Source: Hymenobacter cyanobacteriorum
GTDB taxonomy: Bacteria > Bacteroidota > Bacteroidia > Cytophagales > Hymenobacteraceae
Length of the DNA stretch: 64,000 nt
Assembly (NCBI RefSeq): GCF_022631375.1
Contig: NZ_JALBGC010000006.1
Location: forward strand, 215,726-279,725
Reading direction: 5' to 3'
The notes below the pieces were generated by a model. That model saw nothing but the letters and a program-made list of their open reading frames with translations, did no database searches and had not been told where the DNA came from. This document shows, one piece after another, positions 24,792 through 32,456 of the stretch (positions are counted from its first letter, which is position 1; every line of letters starts with the position of its first letter). A program made the position numbers and the translations under genes.

Positions 24792-25085
24792 GCGCTGGGC
24801 AACGTCCTCGAAGCGTATACCGCAATTAGCAGGCTGAAATTCCGACGGCTGTTACATAAGTGATACATAAGAAAGTGCTCTGCCAAGGCGTAGAGGCAGC
24901 CAACAGAAGCCAAAACCCGCGAATCGTTACATGGACACTACATGAAATACGCGGCATCATTGGGCCGGCCGATGGTTCCCGTTCGCAGTGTCGAGGGGCG
25001 TAGGGGAGTACCTCGTAAGGCGGATGCACTTTGCTGATAGGTCCGGTTTTCAGGCGACGGAATGGCCTGCATGAAGTCGGCTAAG

Positions 25086-25700
25086 CTAAAACCGCTTCCG
25101 CCGGGCGGCGCGGATGTCAATGCCCAAGATGCGCCGACGGTAATTAGCCATCTGCACACTGGCACCGTAAATGGCCGCAATTTCTTCTGATGTACGGCCG
25201 GCACAAACATGCCGAAGAATTCCTTCTTCTGGAATTTGTAGGGTGGCTCCAAGCCATTTGGCTTCTTGTTCGTGGTCTTCGTTATGGACCCGCAAAGAAA
25301 TATCGGCGTTGAGTTGAAGGCAGTCGCCTTTGTGGCCGCGCAGAATGTGAGCTACCTCGTGCATGATGTCGCTCTCCTGCCGGGCGGGCGAATTATTCCC
25401 GTTGTAGAGAATCATCTTGTGGTCCCGGACGATGGCTACGATGGCTGAAAATTCAGTCGTGGCATTCGCAACAAGTGCCAACTGCTGACGAACCCGCACC
25501 TGGTCTGGAAATTCTGCCCTTAACGCATCAAGGATTATCTCGCGTTCAAGTGTGCCTGCAGCCGTCACGGTGATGCCATACAGACCGGTTACTTGCCTCG
25601 CCGGGCAGGCATGCTCAACCGTAAGGCCGAGCTGGCGACGAAGATTGAGGGCGGTAGCTTCTGCTTCAGTTTTGAAGCGAGGGGGGAATTTGTGACTCAT
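25086..25700 (-). CDS. ImmA/IrrE-family metallopeptidase
   Basis: A 204-residue zinc peptidase. The motif ESDIMHEVAHILRGH holds the HExxH signature, and a downstream acidic stretch, NEDHEQEAKWLGATLQIP, supplies the third ligand (E in EAKWLG). The C-terminal RTSEEIAAIYGASVQMANYRRRILG is a small helix-turn-helix-like segment often found in this family. ImmA/IrrE enzymes cleave a partner XRE repressor when a stress signal arrives. The XRE gene overlaps it upstream by 35 bp, giving the classic pair, and the pair is divergent from the ubiquitin-like operon at 26307, which it probably controls. An ATG at 25742 would add 14 residues. Confidence 0.82.
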   Translation of the reverse strand: MSHKFPPRFKTEAEATALNLRRQLGLTVEHACPARQVTGLYGITVTAAGTLEREIILDALRAEFPDQVRVRQQLALVANATTEFSAIVAIVRDHKMILYNGNNSPARQESDIMHEVAHILRGHKGDCLQLNADISLRVHNEDHEQEAKWLGATLQIPEEGILRHVCAGRTSEEIAAIYGASVQMANYRRRILGIDIRAARRKRF

Positions 25701-26073
25701 CGGGTAGAATATTACGCCGAGCCGCCGCGTAAGCCACTTCAATCATGGTTATCAGGGCTTCCCGGGTTTGCTTGGAAAGCAATTTGTCAGCCCGAAGATG
25801 GGTAATAATATCTTCTCGTTGAAGCGGGGATTCCATCTCCGTCGTTTTTCTGCCGGTAGGAGTAATTGCAAAGTGGGCTGGGTCCACATTCAGCCAGCGA
25901 CAAATTCTCATATAAGTATCCAAGTCGGGCAGGTTTCCGCGCTCAATCCTAGATAAAGTGGAAGGACTGACATTCTCCATTTCGGCTGAGGCTGCCCGAC
26001 CTGTCAGTTTTCTTGCTTCTCGGTGGCGTATAATGGCCTCCGCTAGCGCCTTGGCATTTATTTCCTGAGACAT
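25666..26073 (-). CDS. XRE-family repressor paired with ImmA-like peptidase
   Basis: A 135-residue regulator. The helix-turn-helix ALAEAIIRHREARKLTGRAASAEMENVSPSTLSRIERGNLPDLDTYMRICRWLNVDP occupies residues 9-65. The C-terminal half (REDIITHLRADKLLSKQTREALITMIEVAY) is helical and is the likely substrate or sensor part for the neighbouring metallopeptidase. The start faces the ubiquitin-like operon across 233 bp that contain TTGTG repeats and a TACATTTG box. Confidence 0.82.
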   Translation of the reverse strand: MSQEINAKALAEAIIRHREARKLTGRAASAEMENVSPSTLSRIERGNLPDLDTYMRICRWLNVDPAHFAITPTGRKTTEMESPLQREDIITHLRADKLLSKQTREALITMIEVAYAAARRNILPDESQIPPSLQN

Positions 26074-26139
26074 AATTAGTTGATTTGGAAGTATATGAGC
26101 ATGGCATTGTCAATGTGGCAGACTGTCCCTTTACGCGAA

Positions 26140-26200
26140 CAAATGTAGCGCAGTTTGTGTCATTAATGCATCAGTGTCTTGTGCTACTTGTGAAATTGTG
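26140..26200. promoter_or_regulatory. Divergent control region of XRE gene and ubiquitin-like operon
   Basis: A -7-like box TACATTTG lies on the minus strand at 26140-26147, facing the XRE gene. Four TTGTG words start at 26155, 26179, 26188 and 26196, and could be repressor half-sites. A 10-bp inverted repeat (GGGGATTGAT at 26222 and its complement at 26290) flanks the presumed promoter of the operon. Confidence 0.45.
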
Positions 26201-26306
26201 TCACGAATAGCGCACTGGCACGGGGATTGATAAGCCGGACCTTGTCTGTAGAGTACTGGCCAGTCGCTACCAGCAAGTCATATTTTTCAATCAATCCCCA
26301 TTTTCG

Positions 26307-26789
26307 ATGAAAGGATTTGAGTTTTACCAGGACAAAGACCATCCACACCAGTGGCGCTGGCGTTTGAAAGACGAGAACGGTCATACGGTGGCCGATTCCG
26401 CCGAGGGATACCACCACAAGAACGACTGCGAACACGGGGCCGCCGTCTTTACCCGCGATGGGGTAAACGCCCCTGAGCACGAAGGCAAAAAGGGCGGTGG
26501 TCCCGTTTACGAATACTTTTTGGACCATGCTCAGCAGTGGCGTTGGCACTTTCAAGCCGCCAACAACAAAATTGTTGCGGACAGTGGCTCCAAAACTTTC
26601 GAAAGTGCGGCGGAAGCGCAGAAGGGCATCGCCAAGGTCCGCGAATTGCTCAAGGGTACGGGTAACGGGGGGGGTACACCTCCTGCAACCGGTGGCGGTT
26701 CGGGTGGTGGCGTCCATGTGCCGCCGGCAGCCCCTGCTCCGGGGCCAAGAAACCCGCCGCAGCCTCCCAAGGACCGTCAAGTAGGCTAA
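26307..26789 (+). CDS. Two-repeat DUF1508 (YegP-like) protein, candidate conjugated modifier
   Basis: A 160-residue protein with two DUF1508-type repeats. The first, residues 3-50, has FEFYQDKD..WRWRLKDENGHTVADSAEGY and a helix; the second, about 68-115, has YEYFLDHAQQWRWHFQAANNKIVADSGSKTF followed by AEAQKGIAKVRELLKG. From about residue 118 the tail is Gly/Pro-rich and disordered, ending Gln-Val-Gly. It is the first gene of an operon with an E2-E1 fusion and a JAB protease, the place held by a ubiquitin-like protein or a CD-NTase in known systems. A free flexible tail ending in Gly is what an E1 would adenylate. The modifier role is inference. Confidence 0.75.
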   Translation: MKGFEFYQDKDHPHQWRWRLKDENGHTVADSAEGYHHKNDCEHGAAVFTRDGVNAPEHEGKKGGGPVYEYFLDHAQQWRWHFQAANNKIVADSGSKTFESAAEAQKGIAKVRELLKGTGNGGGTPPATGGGSGGGVHVPPAAPAPGPRNPPQPPKDRQVG

Positions 26790-26791
26790 GT

Positions 26792-28633
26792 ATGATGGCG
26801 ACAACTCAATCCCCTTGGTTTGAGGCCAGTCCCCATCTGCTGCAACGCGAAATAAATGCCCTGGAAAATCTGAATGTTGAATTTGCTATTGATTCAGCAC
26901 TTCAGAGCCAGGGCATTTTGCAGCTTGGCCTTGTCATCGACCCCTCGAACCCGGCATTCAGGTTGCCGGCCGGGCAGGAAGCCATCCAGTTGCGAGCGGT
27001 TTTCCCCGACAATTACCCGTTCTTCCGGCCAGAAGTTGATGCCCTCAACGTAGAATTGCCCCGGCACCAACACCCTTTTCAGAAGAACTTGTGCCTGATA
27101 CCGCGTCCTTCCAAGCATTGGAACGTCGAATGGACGCTGGCAGATTTTCTGCTTTCTCAACTCCCGAAAGTGTTGGAGAAAGGGGCCATTGTTGATGCCG
27201 CTCTGCTGGCTGCGGACCCCGCCGAGCACGCCGAACCAGCCAGCAGCTACTACGGGGGGGCTGCCGTTGTGTTTGACAGCTCCAGCTTCGATGCGCTCGT
27301 CACCGCCGATGCCGACCTGGCCATGCTGGGACGCATCCAGGTAGGATTTTCCAAGCAAAGAGTGCTGCCAGCCCGGTCAGCGGTTTTGCACAGCACAATC
27401 GATAGGCAGGTGGTTAGTCCGCTTCCGGCGGTCTTTCAGGAGTTGTTTCCGTTCAAGTTCGACGGCTACGCCCTGCGACTCTCCGAGCGCCCTCCTTTTG
27501 GCGACCCCAACCAAGACATCGGATGGTTGAGGAAGCTGTTGGAAAAGCACAACGGGGGTATGGTGCCCAGAAGCAAGCCCTTGCCAGGCTTCAAAGGCGA
27601 CGTGACCTTGGATGGCCAGACCATAAACGGCAACTTGACCATCACGGACTTCTGGGGCCTTAACATCCCGGAAGAAGTAGGGCCAGGCGTGCTTGGAATG
27701 GGCTGGCTTTTCCTGCTCGAAGGGTTCATGGAAGTGACCGTGCCGCAAGGCAAAAACAAGTCGGTTAAGCAAAAACTGCCTTTTGCTTCTTATGCCCAAG
27801 CCGCCAGAAGTGGTCCCCAGGATATTCAAATCAGGGTGCCTGCATTAAAAGGGTTGCCAGCCTACACGGTTGCGGTCGTTGGCTTGGGGGCGCTTGGCGC
27901 GCCCGCAGCCATTGAGTTTGCCCGGAATCAGGTCGGTGGCCTGCGGTTGATGGATTTTGATTCCGTTGACCCGGGTACGACCGTTCGCTGGCCATTGGGC
28001 ATACCGGCCTTTGGACAGCAGAAGACCGAAGCCCTCCGTGATTTTATCGGAGACAACTACCCCCGGACTGCGGTGCAGGCATTGGAACACCGAATCGGGC
28101 AAAAACCGGTGCCAGGTAAGCCAAATGAGCAGCAGCTTATGAACGATTTGCTGGACGGGGTTTCGCTGTTGTTCGATGCTTCTGCGGAAATTGGCATCAA
28201 CAATTTCTTGTCTGAAGAAGCCAAACGGCGGGGCATCCCATACATCTCGCTATATGCCACGCCTGGTGCGTGGGGTGGTTTGGTTATGCGGGTTGTTCCA
28301 GGCAAGACACCCGGCTGCTGGATGTGTTTGCAATATGCCAAAGACAACACCATTCCGATTCCCCGTAGCGATGCTCATGGGGATGTGCAGGCACCCGGTT
28401 GCGGCGATATCACGTTCACGGGGGCAAGTTTCGATTTGCAAAATGTTACACTAGCTGCCGTGCGTTTAGCTGTTTCAACGCTCTGCGCTGGTACGGAGGG
28501 AGGTTATCCGGATGTGAGTTGGGACGTTGGGGTCGTGAATTTTGTGGACGCGAACCACCTGCCTATTCCTCCTACTTGGGAAACGTTTCCGCTGAGCATT
28601 CATCCCGACTGCCCGTATTGCTCAAAAAGCTAG
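26792..28633 (+). CDS. E2-E1 fusion (UBC-like domain plus ThiF-type adenylyltransferase)
   Basis: A 613-residue fusion of a ubiquitin-conjugating (E2) and activating (E1) enzyme, as in Cap2 of type II CBASS. The E2 part (about 1-135) has the conserved FPDNYPFFRP and the active-site region HPFQKNLCLIP with Cys101. The middle (140-350) is a linker domain. The E1 part has the nucleotide loop VVGLGALGAP (362-371), the strand-end LMDFDSVDP and Arg399, a second conserved Cys in PGCGDITFTGASFDL (Cys537), and two CxxC pairs (509/512 and 607/610) likely to bind zinc. All key residues are present. It starts two bases after the modifier candidate's stop, indicating tight coupling. Confidence 0.9.
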   Translation: MMATTQSPWFEASPHLLQREINALENLNVEFAIDSALQSQGILQLGLVIDPSNPAFRLPAGQEAIQLRAVFPDNYPFFRPEVDALNVELPRHQHPFQKNLCLIPRPSKHWNVEWTLADFLLSQLPKVLEKGAIVDAALLAADPAEHAEPASSYYGGAAVVFDSSSFDALVTADADLAMLGRIQVGFSKQRVLPARSAVLHSTIDRQVVSPLPAVFQELFPFKFDGYALRLSERPPFGDPNQDIGWLRKLLEKHNGGMVPRSKPLPGFKGDVTLDGQTINGNLTITDFWGLNIPEEVGPGVLGMGWLFLLEGFMEVTVPQGKNKSVKQKLPFASYAQAARSGPQDIQIRVPALKGLPAYTVAVVGLGALGAPAAIEFARNQVGGLRLMDFDSVDPGTTVRWPLGIPAFGQQKTEALRDFIGDNYPRTAVQALEHRIGQKPVPGKPNEQQLMNDLLDGVSLLFDASAEIGINNFLSEEAKRRGIPYISLYATPGAWGGLVMRVVPGKTPGCWMCLQYAKDNTIPIPRSDAHGDVQAPGCGDITFTGASFDLQNVTLAAVRLAVSTLCAGTEGGYPDVSWDVGVVNFVDANHLPIPPTWETFPLSIHPDCPYCSKS

Positions 28634-28637
28634 TTGC

Positions 28638-29111
28638 ATGAATAAGGTGTGGTTACAAAAAGCTGCTTACACGCGCATCCTGGAAGAAACCATTCGCAAG
28701 ATGCCTTGTGAGACGGGGGGTATTTTGATGGGCTACTGGGGCAACACTGGCGAAGCAGTTGTTACGGCCATCATCGGTCCTGGTCCTAAGGCGGTTCATA
28801 AAAGGACGAGTTTCGTGCCCGATTATGAATACGATAAAAAAGCAATAAGCCGGCACTACGAGCAGTCTGGTTTCACCGAAACGTACCTTGGAGACTGGCA
28901 TACGCATCCTTATGCAGCAGCCTATTTGAGCGAGCAAGACAAAAAGACCCTCAAGAAAATTGCCGATTTTGAACCGGCTCGCTTAGTAAAGCCGCTCATG
29001 ATGATTTTAGGGACGCAGCCGTTTAACCTTGGCGCCTGGGCTCACACGTACACGAAACGCCGGTGTATGAGAAAACCCTCGATAGTGCCGTGCAGCATTG
29101 AACTCTACTGA
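28638..29111 (+). CDS. JAB/JAMM-family deconjugating protease
   Basis: A 157-residue zinc isopeptidase like Cap3 of type II CBASS. The JAMM residues are all present: Glu25 in CETGGILMG, the motif DWHTHP with His88 and His90, then Ser98 and Asp101 in LSEQD. In known systems this enzyme trims or removes the conjugated protein. It begins 4 bp after the E2-E1 stop, so the three genes form one operon. Only the last 20 residues are less typical, but no frameshift is evident. Confidence 0.88.
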   Translation: MNKVWLQKAAYTRILEETIRKMPCETGGILMGYWGNTGEAVVTAIIGPGPKAVHKRTSFVPDYEYDKKAISRHYEQSGFTETYLGDWHTHPYAAAYLSEQDKKTLKKIADFEPARLVKPLMMILGTQPFNLGAWAHTYTKRRCMRKPSIVPCSIELY

Positions 29112-29131
29112 GGGGATTGGGCACGATATGA

Positions 29132-29165
29132 AAGGGCTGCTATTATAAATAGCGGCCCTTTTGTG
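29132..29165 (+). terminator. Terminator of the ubiquitin-like operon
   Basis: AAGGGCTGCTATT (29132-29144) pairs with AATAGCGGCCCTT (29148-29160) with one wobble, followed by T residues, 20 bp after the JAB gene. Confidence 0.7.
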
Positions 29166-29690
29166 TAAAACCGTTCTTGCAATGCAACAATTGTTCGACG
29201 TTAAGGTCGACCTGTTCCGAGTGCTGAAAGGCCCCCGCAAAGTCAAGCAGTAGCCTGGGTCCGAATGCCAGCCGACGTTTCCACTTCGGCGCAGCGGATG
29301 GCCTGCTCCATTTTCCCGGTGGTGAATGCCTGCGCCTGTTATTGCCGCTTGCGCAGGGTGCGGGCAATGCCATCCATCACAAAGCTGGTGAGCCTTGCGG
29401 ATGGCAGCCAGGTGCTGCTTGATTGTAGCCAGCACATGTGGCTCGGTGAGCGGTTGCTGACCCTTGTTTTTTTCTGACTGGCCCCCACTGCTGGTCTGAG
29501 TTTCTCCGCGGCCAAGTGCACGAGGTTATAGGGGAGAGTATCCACGTCGGCGGGCACCGCAAGCAAGCTGTGCTGCTTGCAGAAGGTCACGTAGCTTTTC
29601 ATATCCGAGGTGTATTGCGCTCGTAGCTCTGGTAGCGGCTTGCTTTTGGGTGGAATATGCTGAGCAATCTGAATTGGCACTTCCCAAAAC
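29135..29690 (-). pseudogene. Tyrosine recombinase/integrase remnant
   Basis: Minus-strand fragments in different frames recover an N-terminal SAM-like domain (LRAQYTSDMKSYVTFCKQHSL, ADVDTLPYNLVHLAAE), then a segment TIKQHLAAIRKAHQ, then LLLDFAGAFQHSEQVDLNVEQL, which matches the start of the catalytic domain (typically LLLGFAGAFRRSELVALNVEDL). At least two frameshifts are needed and the catalytic Arg-His-Tyr part beyond is lost. It faces the ubiquitin-like operon and is likely a relic of the element that brought it or inserted next to it. Confidence 0.65.
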
Positions 29691-29734
29691 CCAGCGTTAT
29701 TTTTACCGACCACTTTCCGACTCAAATCCATTTT

Positions 29735-30661
29735 ATGACCCAACGCTACCTTCTGCCATTTCTATTCCTCCTCATAAGCATCCCCGCGCTGGCCCAGCGG
29801 CCCAAGCCAGCGGCCGTGAGCCTGCCGCCGGCCGACACCGTGTATTTCGACCGCGACTGGGAGCGCACCGAAACCCTGGAGGAGGTAGCCTATGCCCGGA
29901 TTGCGCACCACGACGCGGTGGGTAAAGCCATAGGAACCGTGCGCAACTATTATTACCCCTCGTGGAAGAAACAGTGGGAAGGCAAGCTGGCCAGCGAAGG
30001 CCCCGACAAACCCACGGGCATTTGCTGCGGCTGGCACCAAAACGGCCAGCCCAGCTTTCGCGGCACCTACGTAAACGGCCAGCAGCAGGCGGACTACAAG
30101 AGCTGGCGCGAAGACGGCCGTGAAATCAAGTGCCGCTCGGTGATGCAGGACGCGCTGCCGCTGAGCAATGCCACCATTCATTGCAGCAACTGCATGCACA
30201 CCAGCCGCAAGGTGTTCACGGTGGATATTCCCGACGGCACGGTGGGCATTGTTTACAAGCTCGACGTGCGCGACGAGGGGCAGCCGCCGGTGTCGTGGTC
30301 CACGGCGCTGGCCGTGGCCGCCGTGGTGGGCAGCGGCGGGACGGCCGCCCCGGCCCTGCTGGGTACCGCGGCCTCGGCCCTGACCAGGCAGGGCAATAAC
30401 GCCCCGCCCACGGTCAGCACCAAGTGCCACTGGTACATCACCGCCGACCCGGCCGCCGCCGACCAGTTTCTGGCCACCAAAGGCACCATTGCGAACGCCC
30501 AGGCCTGCCTGCGCGCCGCGTTGAATACGCCCCAGGAAACCCGGCCCATTACCCTGCCGCCCGGCACCCGCCAGCTGTTCGTGTGCGTGAACAACGATAA
30601 CTACACCACCGACGCGACGGCCACGCTGAGCGTGACGGCGCTGGTGCAGGCGTGCAAGTAG
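29735..30661 (+). CDS. Secreted hypothetical protein
   Basis: A 308-residue exported protein. The signal peptide RYLLPFLFLLISIPALAQ is followed by a domain with short repeats like antitoxin/MORN-type segments (GWHQNGQPSFRGTYVNGQQQADYKSWREDGRE), which often occur in Bacteroidota surface proteins. Pairs of cysteines (CCGW, CSNCMH) suggest disulfides. A hydrophobic Ala/Gly stretch at about 190-225 could be a membrane segment. The ATG at 29735 is chosen because it gives a clean signal peptide. Function is unknown. Confidence 0.6.
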   Translation: MTQRYLLPFLFLLISIPALAQRPKPAAVSLPPADTVYFDRDWERTETLEEVAYARIAHHDAVGKAIGTVRNYYYPSWKKQWEGKLASEGPDKPTGICCGWHQNGQPSFRGTYVNGQQQADYKSWREDGREIKCRSVMQDALPLSNATIHCSNCMHTSRKVFTVDIPDGTVGIVYKLDVRDEGQPPVSWSTALAVAAVVGSGGTAAPALLGTAASALTRQGNNAPPTVSTKCHWYITADPAAADQFLATKGTIANAQACLRAALNTPQETRPITLPPGTRQLFVCVNNDNYTTDATATLSVTALVQACK

Positions 30662-30666
30662 GCAGG

Positions 30667-31440
30667 CTAATCCATTGCCTCACGGCCGAGCAGCTTCCGC
30701 ACCCAGCTGCGCAGGGCATAGATTCGGGAGTTGAGGTAGCACTCGTGGCAGTGGCGGAAGCTCCACAAGCAATCCACCGTATCCGTGAACAGGTGGAACA
30801 GAATGCCCACGGCGACAATCTGCGTGGCGGGCAGCAGGAGCAGCAAGGCGTACACCGGTACAGCGTAAAAGGAGTGCAGCGGATGATACCCAATGCTGCA
30901 GCGCCGTGGTTCGAAGATGGGTTTGGCCAGCAGGTGGTCCAGGTCAATGAACATCGTGGCCAGCAGAATCAGGTAAGCCGTTTGCCACATCAAGGGAAAA
31001 AACACCAGCGCCAACACGGCCGGGAAAGCAAAGTGCAGGCTGTAGTGCACCAGCGTCTGGGCGCTAAATAATTTGAATGGCTGGCGTGGCTGGCGCGGTA
31101 TCGTGGGCTGGGTGAAGCGGGCCGCGGTATCGTGGGCTGTTGCTTTGGCATACCGGCTGCCCAGCTTCCCCTCCGGCTCCAGTTTCGCTCCGGGCGCGTG
31201 GTCCCGCGTGCTCACGACCCGGGGCCGCACTTTCGTCGTTACCGGCCGTTGCGGGATGGTGGGCGAATCGTGGGCGGTGCCGGCCGTCACCGTGTCGAAG
31301 CGCTGTGTCGGCAGCGGGAGGTGGTACCCGGCGGTAGTGGGGAATTTCGGGACTACAACAGCCGAGCGACAACCGGCCAATACCAGGGCCAAACTGGCGG
31401 CAGTAGACAAAATGAGGCGAAAAACAGGCAATCGGGGCAT
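30667..31440 (-). CDS. DUF6122-type membrane protein with lipoprotein-like N-terminus
   Basis: A 257-residue protein. The first 20 residues are a lipoprotein-like signal (LALVLAGC), followed by a Pro/Thr-rich linker to about residue 125. The rest is a multi-pass domain with YSLHFAFPAVLALVF, then MFIDLDHLLAKPIFEPRRCSIGYHPLHSF, a pattern I associate with DUF6122, in which Asp and His residues at the membrane face recall membrane-bound metal-dependent hydrolases of the YdjM type. The final segment has CLWSFRHCHECY. The fusion to a lipoprotein signal is unusual. It is transcribed away from the secreted-protein gene at 29735 and follows the copper-oxidase remnant. Confidence 0.6.
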   Translation of the reverse strand: MPRLPVFRLILSTAASLALVLAGCRSAVVVPKFPTTAGYHLPLPTQRFDTVTAGTAHDSPTIPQRPVTTKVRPRVVSTRDHAPGAKLEPEGKLGSRYAKATAHDTAARFTQPTIPRQPRQPFKLFSAQTLVHYSLHFAFPAVLALVFFPLMWQTAYLILLATMFIDLDHLLAKPIFEPRRCSIGYHPLHSFYAVPVYALLLLLPATQIVAVGILFHLFTDTVDCLWSFRHCHECYLNSRIYALRSWVRKLLGREAMD

Positions 31441-31460
31441 TACTTACCTTCAAGCTGCCG

Positions 31461-32418
31461 TTAATAGTGCAAGGTGAGGCCCGCGCCCCAGCCGTACTGG
31501 TTGTCGTAGTTGGTGCTGAGCGAGGCGTACTTGCTCACCATGTAGCGGAAGCCGAGCGTGAACTCGCGGTCGGTATTGCCGCGGATGTCCATGAAGACGT
31601 TGTTGCTCAAAGGGATGTCGCGGCGCTCCAGCTGCGCCCGCAACTGGCCGGTGAGGTCGGTGCGCAGCTCGGCGCGCACGAGTAGGGGTAGCAGGTAGTA
31701 CACGCCGACTTCGGCCTGGCGGCGGAAGTTGCGGTTGTTCTCCGCCGTGCGGCGGTTGCCGCCCTCGGTGTCGGAGGTCGAGCGCAGGGTTTTGTTGTCG
31801 CGCAGGTCGTAGCCCACGAAGGCGGCCAGGAACTGCCGCTTGTCGAGGTAGCGCAGCAGGTGGGTTTCGGTTTCGTAGTTGCCCTGGTAATTTAGCCGGC
31901 CCTCAAATTCGAGGGCGTTTTTGTTGTTGGAGAGGTTGGCTTCCAGGAAGCTGCCCTGCGAATGCACCGCCAAATCGGCCCAGGGGTAGAGTTTGTTATC
32001 CTCGCGCTTGAGGTGGCGGTAGCCCGTGCGGGCGTACTCGTTCTGCGGGCTGCCCTCGTAGCTGATGACGCGGGCCATGCCCGACATCATGTGGTAGAGG
32101 GTGTGGCAGTGGAAAAACCAGTCCTGGTCCTCGTTGGCATCGAACTCGATGGTAATCTTGCCCATCGACTGAATATCGAAGGTGTGCTTCATGGGCGAGT
32201 ACGCGCCCTGGGCATTCACGAGGCGAAAAAAGTGCCCGTGCAGGTGCAGCGGGTGGCGCATCATGGTCATGTTCTGGAAGACCATGCGCACGTTTTCGCC
32301 CTTGCGGATGGGAATGTTGTCGGACTCGGACAGGGTTTTGTTGTCGAACGACCAGACGTAGCGCAGCATGTTGCCGGTCAGGCTGAGGTGGATTTCGCGC
32401 CACTGCTTCGTCGAGTCC
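31461..32418 (-). pseudogene. Multicopper oxidase C-terminus fused to CopB-like barrel, cut by a transposon
   Basis: The 3' part of a periplasmic copper-resistance oxidase. Two copper-binding motifs are visible, HPLHLHGHFFRL and DWFFHCHTLYHMMSGM, which close the last cupredoxin domain. They are followed by about 200 residues of alternating beta strands ending in an aromatic residue (LTLHY), like a CopB outer-membrane barrel. The frame is open up to the transposon end at 32419, where homology stops, so the first two-thirds of the gene are missing. An internal ATG at 32369 could start a fragment. Without its first domains it should not oxidise copper(I). Confidence 0.8.
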
Positions 32419-32456
32419 GGGGTTCTCGTTACAACGGGGCGAAAAATTACGCTAAG
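32419..32456 (+). mobile_element. 38-bp Tn3-type terminal inverted repeat (element A)
   Basis: The sequence begins GGGGTTCTCG and ends TTACGCTAAG, 38 bp long, matching the length and both conserved ends of Tn3 (GGGG ... ACGTTAAG). It overlaps the tnpA stop codon and marks the insertion point in the copper oxidase gene. Confidence 0.85.

Noticed and set aside
26307..28633. Type II CBASS
   Set aside because: E2-E1 and JAB genes fit, but no CD-NTase or CBASS effector gene is present in or next to the operon.
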